From assembly GCF_001435895.1 (NCBI RefSeq), contig NZ_AZFZ01000013.1:1-57540 (forward strand): DNA of 57,540 bases, written 5' to 3'. Under the pieces are notes generated by a model. The model searched no databases, was not told the DNA's origin, and saw nothing but the letters and a program-made list of their open reading frames with translations. The DNA is from Lentilactobacillus parafarraginis DSM 18390 = JCM 14109 (GTDB taxonomy: Bacteria > Bacillota > Bacilli > Lactobacillales > Lactobacillaceae). The translations under genes were made by a program, and so were the position numbers. Of this stretch, positions 27,271 to 35,626 are shown one piece after another (the first letter of the stretch is position 1; each line of letters starts with the position of its first letter).

Positions 27271-28053
27271 TTAATCCTTATTTACGATCGTAAGGATGTC
27301 TCGATGTGCGTTTCGTGTTGCTAATAATACCGCTGTTGATGATAACATACCCAATGGCTGTCCGTCAATAGTTGTCATCTTAAGACCGACAGTTTCTGCA
27401 AGAATCTTCCCTGCACCAAAATCCCAAGGCTTCAGGTACGAAATGTACCCAACCAGTTCGCCGCGCAAAACGGAAATAATATCAATGCCGGCACTACCAT
27501 ATATTCGCATTCCAAGAGATTTTTCAGCGATATCAACCATATTAAAATCATTGTTCAGCACCATTGGGCCGCTCAGCCCAATCAGTCCGTTTGCCAAGGG
27601 CGTGTCTTCAACCGGCGCCAGGGCGACCCCATTGTCAAACACACCAAGCTGTGGGCCCCCGGACAACAGCCGATTGCCAATCACGTCAAGAACGTACCCG
27701 AGTTCACCCTGACCATCCTGATAGAGGGCAATCATAATCGCAAAGTGGTTGCGCTGCTTGACGAAGTTCATCGTCCCGTCAATCGGGTCAACAATCCAAA
27801 CCCGCCCCTTGGTTGATTCAATTTTATCACCAAATCCTTCTTCACCAAGGATTTTTGCTTCCGGCTCAAATTCACGAATTTTGGCAACTAAAAATTTCTC
27901 ATTTTCCTTATCAATGTTCGTTACTAAATCCCGCCGGGACGTCTTGGTATTGACCGTCAACCGGGTATCAATTTTACGCAGAACATTGTCACGGGATTCC
28001 CGCAGCCAGCCCTTTACGACCTTATCAATTTGTTCCAGTTCACTTACTTCCAT
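27271..28053 (-). CDS. suhB: Inositol monophosphatase family protein
   Basis: Mg2+-dependent phosphatase of the IMPase/FIG superfamily, 260 residues. Metal ligands are visible in LGEEGFGD, WIVDPIDGTMNFV and WDFGAGKILAE. Natural substrate in Firmicutes is not settled. The start at 28053 was chosen because GAGG lies six bases upstream; two earlier starts lack a ribosome site. It follows yktA by one base, and Bacillus has the same yktA-yktC arrangement. Some relatives in other phyla act as histidinol-phosphate phosphatases, an activity the his operon here lacks, but nothing in the sequence assigns that role. Confidence 0.9.
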   Translation of the reverse strand: MEVSELEQIDKVVKGWLRESRDNVLRKIDTRLTVNTKTSRRDLVTNIDKENEKFLVAKIREFEPEAKILGEEGFGDKIESTKGRVWIVDPIDGTMNFVKQRNHFAIMIALYQDGQGELGYVLDVIGNRLLSGGPQLGVFDNGVALAPVEDTPLANGLIGLSGPMVLNNDFNMVDIAEKSLGMRIYGSAGIDIISVLRGELVGYISYLKPWDFGAGKILAETVGLKMTTIDGQPLGMLSSTAVLLATRNAHRDILTIVNKD

Positions 28054-28054
28054 A

Positions 28055-28342
28055 TCACGCCTCATCAATCTTTAACATTTTATCGGTCTTGCCACGAGCC
28101 AATTTAATGACCGCGTACGGATCGTATCCTGATCGATCTTCAAAAGCCCGTTCTAACTGTTTTTGCTCCATTTGCGAAGGAATTACCCGGGTAAAAGCGC
28201 GGTACGCTTCAATAAATGCCGCGCGATTAACCCCAGCTGGCCTTTCATAAGCATCCTCAACGCGCTGGTAAAAAGTCATCAAGTCGACGACCTCATCGTC
28301 ACTCAACCCGCCCATTAATGGGTATTGATAGTCTTCATTCAT
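28055..28342 (-). CDS. yktA: UPF0223 family protein (YktA-like)
   Basis: A 95-residue helical protein of a conserved Firmicute family without known function. It begins MNEDYQYPLMGGLSDDEVVD and keeps FYQRVEDAYE and YDPYAVIKLAR. GGAG lies seven bases before the ATG. First gene of a two-gene unit with suhB, downstream of pdhD as in Bacillus. Confidence 0.88.
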   Translation of the reverse strand: MNEDYQYPLMGGLSDDEVVDLMTFYQRVEDAYERPAGVNRAAFIEAYRAFTRVIPSQMEQKQLERAFEDRSGYDPYAVIKLARGKTDKMLKIDEA

Positions 28343-28460
28343 AGAATCGCTCCGATCACGTTACCTGAAAATCAGTCGCTAAATTTGTTGATGTTAATTT
28401 CAATTATAGATGATTTCAAAAGTTTGTGAAATATAAAAATCTAAATGGACCAAAATATCT

Positions 28461-28477
28461 TCTGAAAGCGTTTCAGA
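28461..28477. promoter_or_regulatory. Perfect 17-base palindrome, cre-like, upstream of yktA
   Basis: TCTGAAAGCGTTTCAGA is a perfect palindrome around a central C. It resembles a catabolite-responsive element (TGWAANCGNTNWCA) but is one base short of the spacing. It lies between the pdh terminator and yktA-suhB and may be an operator of these genes. Confidence 0.45.
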
Positions 28478-28499
28478 CGATCACAATCTATCGAAACAC

Positions 28500-28533
28500 A
28501 AAAAAGCGGTTTGCCAAACCAGCAAACCACTTC
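28500..28533 (-). terminator. Terminator of the pdh operon
   Basis: AAGTGGTTTGC pairs with GCAAACCGCTT around a seven-base loop; six T follow on the minus strand. Confidence 0.92.
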
Positions 28534-28581
28534 TTTAGAAATGTTAAAGCGTGAAAATAAGACGCGTTCTTCACGAAACCA

Positions 28582-30006
28582 TTAGATATGGGTTGGGAAT
28601 CCAAGGCCAACATCGGCAGCTTCTTGAATTGGTTCACTCAAAGTTGGATGTGGATGAATCGTCAACGCGATATCTTCAATGTTCATTCGGCTATTAACTA
28701 CCAAACTCAGTTCAGCAATCAAATCACTGGCACCTGGGCCGACAACTTCGCCACCAAGTAAAGTCTGATCGTCCTTGGTATAAATCAGACGAACAAACCC
28801 TTCCGGATCGTCAAGTGAAACAGCCCGTGCGTTGCCGGCAAATGGGAACTTAGCGGTAGCAACTTCGATTCCCTTATCCTTAGCCTGGGCCTGAGTCAGA
28901 CCAACAACGGCTAGTTCTGGATCGGAGAAGCAAACGCCAGGAACCCCAATATAATCATTAGCGGTATTCTTGCCAGCAATTGCACCAGCAGCAACCTTGC
29001 CTTGGAAGAAGGCTTTGTGAGCCAATGCTGGGCCGGAAGCAATATCACCAATGGCAAAGATGTGTTCAGAAGCCGTTCGTCCCTGCTCGTCAGTTTCAAC
29101 AATGCCATGATCGTCGAGTTTGACTTTGGTGTATTCCAAGCCAATGTCGTCGGTATTTGGTCGGCGACCAACGGTAACCATGCAGTAATCAGCCTTGATG
29201 GTTGATTCCTTGCCGTCAACTTCATAGGTAACGCTGACACTCTTATCATCCTGCGAAGAGGATTTGGCAGTTGCGCTGGTGATGATGTCAACGCCCTTCT
29301 TCTTAAGAGATTTGAGAACAACTGATACCATATCCTTGGAGAATCCTGCAAGAATTGAAGGCAATCCTTCAATAATCGTTACGTGGGAACCTAAGTTAGC
29401 ATATGCGCCAGCCAATTCTGTTCCAACGTAACCGCCGCCGATAACGACAAACTCTTTAGGAATCTCTGGTAGGTTCAGGCCGCCAGTTGAGTCAATGACC
29501 CGACCGTCGAACTTAAATCCAGGAATTTCAATTGGGTGCGAGCCACTGGCAATAATCAAGTTTTCAAACTGAATTGTCCGCCCAGTGTCAGCACTCATAA
29601 ATTGTTGTGGGCCAACGGGCATTACCCGAAGTTGAGTGTCTGAATCCAGAACAGCTTCGCCCTGAATAATCTCAACTTTATGCTTGTTTAAGAGCATTTT
29701 GACACCACTGGTCATCCGATCAACAACCTTCTTTTGCTTCCAGTCCTGAGTCTTTGCAAAATCAATGGTTGCTGGTTGGGTTGTAATACCATAGGTTGAA
29801 GCATCGTTTGCTTCCTGGAACCGATGTCCGGCAGCAATTAACGCCTTCGAAGGCACACAACCAACGTTTAAACAAACGCCACCTAATTTATCTGATTTTT
29901 CAATCAGGGTTACCTTTTGTCCTAATTCGGACGCCCTGATTGCGGCCACGTACCCACCAGGGCCGGCACCAATAATTACCGTTTCTTTCTTTTCAACATC
30001 AGCCAT
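28582..30006 (-). CDS. pdhD: Dihydrolipoamide dehydrogenase (E3 of pyruvate dehydrogenase)
   Basis: Flavoprotein that reoxidises the lipoyl groups of E2 and passes electrons to NAD+. The 474-residue protein has the FAD fold GAGPGG (13-18), the redox pair Cys45/Cys50 in GGVCLNVGCVPSK, the NAD fold GGGYVGTELAG, and the C-terminal HPHPT active-site histidine. Last gene of pdhABCD, seven bases after pdhC. No N-terminal lipoyl domain is present. Confidence 0.97.
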   Translation of the reverse strand: MADVEKKETVIIGAGPGGYVAAIRASELGQKVTLIEKSDKLGGVCLNVGCVPSKALIAAGHRFQEANDASTYGITTQPATIDFAKTQDWKQKKVVDRMTSGVKMLLNKHKVEIIQGEAVLDSDTQLRVMPVGPQQFMSADTGRTIQFENLIIASGSHPIEIPGFKFDGRVIDSTGGLNLPEIPKEFVVIGGGYVGTELAGAYANLGSHVTIIEGLPSILAGFSKDMVSVVLKSLKKKGVDIITSATAKSSSQDDKSVSVTYEVDGKESTIKADYCMVTVGRRPNTDDIGLEYTKVKLDDHGIVETDEQGRTASEHIFAIGDIASGPALAHKAFFQGKVAAGAIAGKNTANDYIGVPGVCFSDPELAVVGLTQAQAKDKGIEVATAKFPFAGNARAVSLDDPEGFVRLIYTKDDQTLLGGEVVGPGASDLIAELSLVVNSRMNIEDIALTIHPHPTLSEPIQEAADVGLGFPTHI

Positions 30007-30013
30007 TATTCGA

Positions 30014-31342
30014 TCATCCTTCCATCAACAACATTGCTGGATCGTGAAGCAGTTGATTCATATAATTCAGTGCATTTTGTGCCAAGGCGCCATCAATTAA
30101 TCTGTGATCGTAGCTCAATGACAATTTCAGCATATTGCCGACTTTGATTTCGCCATCTTCAGGATCAACGTATGGTTCCTTTGCAATCTTACCAACACCA
30201 AGAATGGCAACTTCAGGCTGGTTGATAACTGGTGTGAACCAGCCACCACCGATTGACCCAACGTTACTGATAGTGATGGAACCACCTCTCATTGTATCCG
30301 GGCCAAGCTTGTTGTCGTAAGCCGCTTGGGTATTGTCAGTGATTTCCTTGGCAATTTCGAACATACCCTTCGCATCGGCATTCTTAATGTTTGGTACGTA
30401 CAGCCCATGATCAGTGTTCGTTGCAATTCCTACATTATAATAGTGTTTGTAAACGATTTCTTGGGTTGTGTCGTCAATCGAAGCGTTAAATTCAGGGAAC
30501 TTCTTCATGACTGCAACCAAAGCCTTCACAATGTAAGGCAGGAATGTTAAATGAATGTCCTGGTCAGCTGCGGCTTGCTTGTATTTCTTCCGGTTAGCCA
30601 TCAAAGCACTGACTTCAACGTCATCAAATGATGTAACGTGAGGCGCAATGTCCTTGGATGTCCGCATTGATTTAGCAATAATCTTCCGCATTGGTGACAT
30701 TGGTTCACGGGTTTCCAGATCAGGCTGATCAGACTTGTAAGGTTTGATTGCTTGGCCGGTTGCCTTTTCGGTCGTTGCAGCGGAAGCGGCTGGAGCAGCA
30801 GATGCGGCTGGAGCAGCTGGGGCAGCAGCGCCGTTAAAGCCGTCAATATCAGCCTTGGTTACCTGGCCGTGATTACCGGTAGCAGGAACCGCAGTGATGT
30901 CAACACCCTTATCACGAGCATACTGACGAACGGAAGGCATTGCTTTCACAATGGCATTTGGATTCGATGCAGCAGGCGGTGCCGTTACGGCTGCAGCTGG
31001 GGCAGCAGCGGGTGCTGGTGCCGGAGCCTCTTCTTTAGCCGGTTGTGGTGCAGCTTCTTCCTTCGCAGGGGCAGCTGGTGCTGATTCACCACCGGTATCG
31101 GCTGAACCGTCATCGATGATAACCAAGGTATCACCCTTTTCGGCGGTCTCGCCTTCCTGCTTTTCGATACTCTTAATTGTTCCGGCTACTGGAGATGGCA
31201 TTTCTTGGACAGACTTATCGTTTTGAATTTCAACTAACGGATCGTCCTCCTTGACTTTATCGCCGACTTTAACAAGCCATGTCGCGATTTCACCTTCAGT
31301 GATGCCTTCACCCATTTCTGGTAGTTTAAACTCATATGCCAT
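30014..31342 (-). CDS. pdhC: Dihydrolipoamide acetyltransferase (E2 of pyruvate dehydrogenase)
   Basis: Core of the pyruvate dehydrogenase complex, transferring acetyl to coenzyme A. The 442-residue chain has one lipoyl domain with the lipoylated lysine in NDKSVQEM (Lys43), a flexible Ala/Pro/Glu linker (about 80-130), the E1/E3-binding domain ([15 protein letters not shown] to KADIDGF), a second Ala-rich linker and the catalytic domain ending with [13 protein letters not shown] single lipoyl domain is common in Gram-positives. The reverse strand of the Ala-rich linkers is open but not a gene. Confidence 0.96.
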   Translation of the reverse strand: MAYEFKLPEMGEGITEGEIATWLVKVGDKVKEDDPLVEIQNDKSVQEMPSPVAGTIKSIEKQEGETAEKGDTLVIIDDGSADTGGESAPAAPAKEEAAPQPAKEEAPAPAPAAAPAAAVTAPPAASNPNAIVKAMPSVRQYARDKGVDITAVPATGNHGQVTKADIDGFNGAAAPAAPAASAAPAASAATTEKATGQAIKPYKSDQPDLETREPMSPMRKIIAKSMRTSKDIAPHVTSFDDVEVSALMANRKKYKQAAADQDIHLTFLPYIVKALVAVMKKFPEFNASIDDTTQEIVYKHYYNVGIATNTDHGLYVPNIKNADAKGMFEIAKEITDNTQAAYDNKLGPDTMRGGSITISNVGSIGGGWFTPVINQPEVAILGVGKIAKEPYVDPEDGEIKVGNMLKLSLSYDHRLIDGALAQNALNYMNQLLHDPAMLLMEG

Positions 31343-31372
31343 GGGATCTAACTTCCTTTCTTGATCAGAATT

Positions 31373-32350
31373 TTAGTAGTTTAAGATTTCGCGAACTTTT
31401 TCTTCGATATCATCGGCATTTGGAAGCCAATCATTTTCAGCCATCGCGAATGGGAAGATGCTATCAGGAGCGGCAACGCGGCCGATTGGTGCATCAAGCG
31501 ACATGATGTCGTTTTCAGCAATTGCAGAGGCAACTTGAGCGCCAACCCCGGCCATCTTTTGTGCTTCCTGAGCAATAACTACTTTATGAGTCTTATCAAT
31601 TGATTTAAAGATTGTTTCATTGTCAATTGGTGATAATGACCGTAAATCAATGACTTCGACAGAGATATTCTCTTTTTCTAATTTGTCGGCAACTTTGAGT
31701 GCTTCGTTAACTTCGGCACTGTAAGCAACGACAGTAATGTCAGATCCTTCGTGCACAACATTGGCTTTGTCTAGCGGAACGGTATAGTGGCCATCCGGAA
31801 CATCATCCTTCATTGAACGATAGAGTTTCAGGTTTTCCATAAACAATACCGGATCGTTGTTTTCAACGGCTGAGATCACCATTCCCTTGGCATCAACTGG
31901 GTTAGCAGGCGTTACAACCCGCAATCCTGGAATGCCAACGAATAAGTTTTCCAGTGAATCACCGTGAAGTTCGGCAGTATGAGTACCGCCACCAAATGGG
32001 GTTCTGATTGTGATTGGCATCGAAACATCACCTGACATCCGGAAACGGTTCCGTGACATTTGACCGCCAATTGAATCAACCGCTTCCATTGTGAATCCCA
32101 TGAATTGAATTTCTGGAATTGGCCGCCAGCCAGTTAAGGCCAACCCAATGGACATACCAAGAATTCCTGATTCAGCTAATGGAGTATCGAATACACGGTC
32201 TTCTCCGTATTTGTCTTGAAGCCCTTGGGTGGTCCGGAAAACACCACCGTTTTTACCAACGTCTTCACCAAAAATCAAGGTTTTTGGATCATCTTGCAAT
32301 ACTTGATCAAGTCCATCGGTAATTGCTTTAATATACGTCATTTTAGCCAT
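31373..32350 (-). CDS. pdhB: Pyruvate dehydrogenase E1 component, beta subunit
   Basis: Beta subunit of the alpha2-beta2 thiamine-dependent E1. The 325-residue protein has GEDVGKNGGVFRTTQGL, FDTPLAESGILGMSIGLA with the conserved Glu, and EAQKMAGVGAQV near the C-terminus. Normal length. It begins two bases after pdhA ends and 30 bases lie between it and pdhC. Confidence 0.97.
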   Translation of the reverse strand: MAKMTYIKAITDGLDQVLQDDPKTLIFGEDVGKNGGVFRTTQGLQDKYGEDRVFDTPLAESGILGMSIGLALTGWRPIPEIQFMGFTMEAVDSIGGQMSRNRFRMSGDVSMPITIRTPFGGGTHTAELHGDSLENLFVGIPGLRVVTPANPVDAKGMVISAVENNDPVLFMENLKLYRSMKDDVPDGHYTVPLDKANVVHEGSDITVVAYSAEVNEALKVADKLEKENISVEVIDLRSLSPIDNETIFKSIDKTHKVVIAQEAQKMAGVGAQVASAIAENDIMSLDAPIGRVAAPDSIFPFAMAENDWLPNADDIEEKVREILNY

Positions 32351-32352
32351 GA

Positions 32353-33474
32353 TTACTTCGACTCCTTTGCTTGAAATTTCTTGATTTCGTCCGCAACATC
32401 CGGGGTGGGTACTTCAAATGTGTGTGTCAAGAAGTCACTTACCTTTTGTTTAGGAGCAGCTTCTGCATCTTTCATTGCTTCCTTAAATTCATCTTTATAT
32501 TGAGCCACTAATTTGTCTTCTTTATCCTGATCCCAAAGTTTCTTTTCAGTCAGAACTTTACGTAAACGAATGAGTGGGTCACGGTCAAACCAAGGTTTTT
32601 CTTCTTCCTTAGTCCGGTAACGACTTGGATCATCACCAGCTGAACTGTGGGCACCAAAACGATATGTCAGCGTTTCAACTAATGCTGGCCCATTGCCCGC
32701 AGCAGCGAATTCACGCGCTTCTTTAGCAACAAGATACGTTGCTAAGATGTCCATTCCATCAACTTGCACGCCGGGAACACCTGAAGCAACACCCTTTTGA
32801 GCCAAAGTTTCAGCGGCAGTTTGAGTCTTACGGGGAACTGAAATTGCCCAGCCATTATTTTGAACAAAGAATACGGCCGGTGCTTGGAATGAACTTGCGA
32901 AGTTAATTCCTTCGTAGAAGTCACCCTGTGATGTCCCGCCATCACCGGTAAATGTGTAAGCAACGGTATCCTTCTCATCGTTCTTCTTAATACCAAGAGC
33001 GGCACCAGCTGCTTGAACATATTGTGCGCCGATGATAATTTGTGGAATCCATGCGCGAACCCCACGTCTTACGTAGTCGTATGCTTGGTAGTGACCTTTT
33101 GACCAAAGGTAGCCTTCCTTAACGGTAGCACCGTGTTGGATTAATTGTGGCAAGTCACGATATGCCGGGAACAGGTAGTCTTGTTTCTTCATTGCGTGAG
33201 CAATTCCCATTTCGGAAGCTTCCTCACCGTAAGTCGGAGCGTAGAAACCTAAACGTCCTTGACGTGAAAAGTTCATCGTTTGTTCATGCAGTGCACGTTC
33301 CCAAACCATCTTTTCCATCAAAGTTACTAATTCATCATCGCTGAATCGGTCGAATAATTCCTTATTGACAATCTTACCGGTTTCATCGATAACCTGAACT
33401 GGTTTCTTGTATGGTTCGCTCATAGTTGATTTGATTTGTTCAAAATCAACAACATGCTTACTCTTTGCTGCCAT
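32353..33474 (-). CDS. pdhA: Pyruvate dehydrogenase E1 component, alpha subunit
   Basis: Decarboxylates pyruvate with thiamine diphosphate. The 373-residue protein holds the TPP motif from GDGGTSQGDFYEG to VQNNGW, the phosphorylation-loop-like RFGAHSSAGDDPSRYR, and MVWERALHEQTMNF. The ATG at 33474 was chosen since AAAGGAAAG lies eight bases upstream; a longer frame start lacks support. First gene of pdhABCD. A cre-like site and a Rex-like site lie upstream. Confidence 0.96.
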   Translation of the reverse strand: MAAKSKHVVDFEQIKSTMSEPYKKPVQVIDETGKIVNKELFDRFSDDELVTLMEKMVWERALHEQTMNFSRQGRLGFYAPTYGEEASEMGIAHAMKKQDYLFPAYRDLPQLIQHGATVKEGYLWSKGHYQAYDYVRRGVRAWIPQIIIGAQYVQAAGAALGIKKNDEKDTVAYTFTGDGGTSQGDFYEGINFASSFQAPAVFFVQNNGWAISVPRKTQTAAETLAQKGVASGVPGVQVDGMDILATYLVAKEAREFAAAGNGPALVETLTYRFGAHSSAGDDPSRYRTKEEEKPWFDRDPLIRLRKVLTEKKLWDQDKEDKLVAQYKDEFKEAMKDAEAAPKQKVSDFLTHTFEVPTPDVADEIKKFQAKESK

Positions 33475-33849
33475 AGATAACACTTTCCTTTCCTTTGAAG
33501 CTAGACTTGTGATGCACAATATAGATCACTTCTAAACCACACTTAAAAATTAACATGTTTCGGGATGGTTTGCAAGCCCTTACATTGCTTTTACGACCAC
33601 TTTTTCTTTTGCTTACTTTTTTATTGCAAATATTCGCTGAAACCATTACTGCGCGTAATGCTTGTGAATTTATTCATGATATTTTATTTATTCTATCGTC
33701 CTATATCATGACAAAAATGGCCACAATTGACTTGCAATAATTGTTAGTTTATCGAACCGGCGGCCGAATTGAAAATTTAACGCATAGTATTTTTATGGAA
33801 TATAAGATAAAATGGTTGTTAGCCATTAAATTACTCGGAGGTCTTTACT
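33475..33849. promoter_or_regulatory. pdhA-def divergent control region
   Basis: This 375-base AT-rich region has no gene. Three signals are visible. Bases 33570-33583 read TGTAAGGGCTTGCA on the minus strand, close to a cre site apart from the central C and one other base, overlapping a TTGCAA that may be the pdhA -35. Bases 33644-33660 form CATTAC-N5-GTAATG. Bases 33662-33679 read TTGTGAATTTATTCATGA, close to the Rex box TTGTGAA-N4-TTCACAA. The -10 boxes were not clear on either strand. GGAGG at the right edge is the def ribosome site. Confidence 0.5.
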
Positions 33850-34416
33850 GTGTTTTTGATGAAAGATATCGTTCGGGACGGCAATCCCGTTCTGCGCCAA
33901 GAAGCTAAACAGGTCGCTTTCCCGCTGACTGCCGAAGATCGGCAATTGGCTCACGACTTAATGGAATATTTGGAGGTTAGTCAGAACCCTGAACTTTGCG
34001 AAAAGTATAAGTTGCGGGCGGGTGTCGGTCTCGCTGCTCCCCAGGTTGGGGTTTCGAAAATGATGGCCTCCGTTCTCGTTCCTAATGATGATGAAACTAA
34101 AAAGGACCAGCCACAATTTAAAGACGTGATTATCAACCCAGTGATTGTCTCAAATTCCGTTCAGCGCGGGGCCCTGACTGAAGGTGAAGGGTGTTTGTCA
34201 GTTGATAAAGATATTCCGGGATACGTTCCTCGGGCAGCCCGCATCACGCTCAAATATACGGACGTTGACGGCCAGGAGCACAAGGTGCGGCTTAAGAACT
34301 ACCCGGCAATTGTCTGCCAGCATGAAATTGACCATCTTCACGGGACCCTCTTTTATGATCACATCAATAAATCCGACCCATTTAAGCGTGAGGATGACGA
34401 AGTATTTATCTACTAA
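33850..34416 (+). CDS. def: Peptide deformylase
   Basis: Removes the formyl group from new N-termini with a metal ion. The 188-residue protein has motif 1 GVGLAAPQ, motif 2 EGCLSV (metal cysteine) and motif 3 HEIDH (two metal histidines and the catalytic Glu). The GTG at 33850 was chosen since GGAGG is eight bases upstream and the result, [16 protein letters not shown], matches type-2 deformylases of Gram-positives. The insert between motifs 1 and 2 is typical of this type. It is divergent from pdhA. Confidence 0.97.
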   Translation: MFLMKDIVRDGNPVLRQEAKQVAFPLTAEDRQLAHDLMEYLEVSQNPELCEKYKLRAGVGLAAPQVGVSKMMASVLVPNDDETKKDQPQFKDVIINPVIVSNSVQRGALTEGEGCLSVDKDIPGYVPRAARITLKYTDVDGQEHKVRLKNYPAIVCQHEIDHLHGTLFYDHINKSDPFKREDDEVFIY

Positions 34417-34446
34417 ATTTAACTCCTGACCATTTTCCACAATTAA

Positions 34447-34500
34447 AAACAGCCTTAGATACCTTGCTCACAACTTGAAGTGGTATTTAAGGCTGTTTAT
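34447..34500 (+). terminator. Terminator after def
   Basis: AAACAGCCTTA pairs with TAAGGCTGTTT, with an inner ATACC/GGTAT stem. Four to five T flank it on both sides, so it may work in both directions. Confidence 0.85.
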
Positions 34501-34728
34501 TGTAACCGGAAAACTGAATTTCATTTTTATGAAAATAAGTTTCATCTTCTAATTAAATCTTAACGAAGCATCAACCCACGGATTACCGGCATTTTGAACA
34601 TCATTCATTTAATGTGAAAAAAACCTTAAAAAGATCCGTTGGCCGCCACCATGAAAGTGATTGAAAACAAATGAAAAGATTGTGGACAACCGATTATTCT
34701 CGACCATCTTTCGCGTTTTATCAGTTGT
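34501..34728. other. Gene-free stretch between def terminator and the unknown membrane gene
   Basis: No reading frame with a ribosome site is visible. A perfect palindrome TTTCATTTTTATGAAA lies at 34519-34534. The right part is the 3' flank of the minus-strand gene at 34729 and has no clear terminator. Confidence 0.5.
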
Positions 34729-35217
34729 TTAATGAAGCCGTTTTAAATCATCCAGGTATTCGACGGTCGTCAGATTAACCAGGTACGCCACGTCAAAGTG
34801 CAAACGATCATCCAGCTGCCACATATCGGTAATGACAAAGGCGGATTTTCCCTTCTCCTGAGCACGAATGTGATTTTTCTGACTATAATCACTCAATGCG
34901 GCGCTTAAAACATCTCGTAAGTCCGGAATGGAAACCCGCACCCGGTCAACGGGAATGTGATATTCAAAGGCCATGACCCCGCGACCCCAGATATGCGCAA
35001 TCATTTCTGAATGAAGTTCCTCTTCATTAAGCTGGGAAACCTTGCCATCCTTAACCAACGCTTGCAGGGCCGCCATAACGGCCCGGTTCACAACCCGTTG
35101 AGCAGCTAAAAGCCGCTTTTTGCTTGGCCGGGTTACAAACAGATAATGCATGAGATTGTAAATCGCAAATGCCGCGATCAACCCAATTAAAATTTGAATG
35201 ATTAAGACAATGTTCAT
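34729..35217 (-). CDS. Membrane-anchored protein of unknown function, 162 residues
   Basis: An N-terminal membrane helix (residues about 3-24, IVLIIQILIGLIAAFAIYNL) is followed by a basic patch TRPSKKRLL and a cytoplasmic domain of about 130 residues. No catalytic motif is recognised. The soluble part mixes helix (RVVNRAVMAALQALV) and strand segments (KSAFVITDMW, LHFDVAYLVNLTT). GGAG precedes the ATG. It stands between def and rpoY-rnjA on the opposite strand, so it has its own promoter. Function unknown. Confidence 0.75.
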   Translation of the reverse strand: MNIVLIIQILIGLIAAFAIYNLMHYLFVTRPSKKRLLAAQRVVNRAVMAALQALVKDGKVSQLNEEELHSEMIAHIWGRGVMAFEYHIPVDRVRVSIPDLRDVLSAALSDYSQKNHIRAQEKGKSAFVITDMWQLDDRLHFDVAYLVNLTTVEYLDDLKRLH

Positions 35218-35308
35218 AGTAATTTCTCCAATCGTGTCATTAGTTTAATTCTACCATGACAACCAAGGCTGGTTTAGTTTCAAGTTTATATACTTATTCT
35301 TCTGATTA

Positions 35309-35343
35309 TGGTAAAATAACTGCATTAGTTGTGTTTTCACAAC
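35309..35343 (+). promoter_or_regulatory. rpoY-rnjA promoter with a 16-base palindrome
   Basis: An extended -10 (TGGTAAAAT) lies at 35309-35317 with a poor -35 (TATACT). Eleven bases downstream, GTTGTGTTTTCACAAC (35328-35343) is a perfect palindrome at about the transcription start. It could be an operator or a hairpin at the 5' end of the mRNA. Confidence 0.5.
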
Positions 35344-35404
35344 CACTTGCTCGGAAAGAAACCTAATCGTTTCAAAAAAAGTACAGGAATAAAGGAGTTT
35401 TTTT

Positions 35405-35626
35405 ATGATTTTTAAGGTTCTATATCAACCCGACCAAAAACAAACGCCACGTCGGGAAACCACCCTCGCTCTGTATGTTGAGGCCGATACAGAGGTCGAA
35501 GCCCGCGGATTAGTTCAGGATAATACTGATTACGCAATCGAATTCGTTGAACCGCTTCAGGGTGATCACTTGAAATACGAACAAAGCAGTCCGGATTTCA
35601 AATTAACGGAGTTTAACAAACAATGA
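35405..35626 (+). CDS. rpoY: RNA polymerase epsilon subunit (DUF1447)
   Basis: Small Firmicute-specific subunit that binds near the RNA polymerase active-centre side. The 73-residue protein starts [20 protein letters not shown], with [12 protein letters not shown] and YAIEFVEPL as family features, and is of normal length. AAAGGAG precedes the ATG. The stop overlaps the rnjA start as ATGA, so the two are coupled; the pairing is the same as in Bacillus. Confidence 0.94.
   Translation: MIFKVLYQPDQKQTPRRETTLALYVEADTEVEARGLVQDNTDYAIEFVEPLQGDHLKYEQSSPDFKLTEFNKQ

Noticed and set aside
30740-31230. Long plus-strand open frames rich in Ala, Gly, Arg and Ser opposite pdhC
   Set aside because: They mirror the Ala/Pro-rich linkers of E2, lack ribosome sites and overlap a clear conserved gene.
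35328-35343. TTGTGTTTTCACAA as a Rex site at rnjA
   Set aside because: The two halves are four bases apart but lack the AA/TT next to them, so spacing and length differ from the Rex box.
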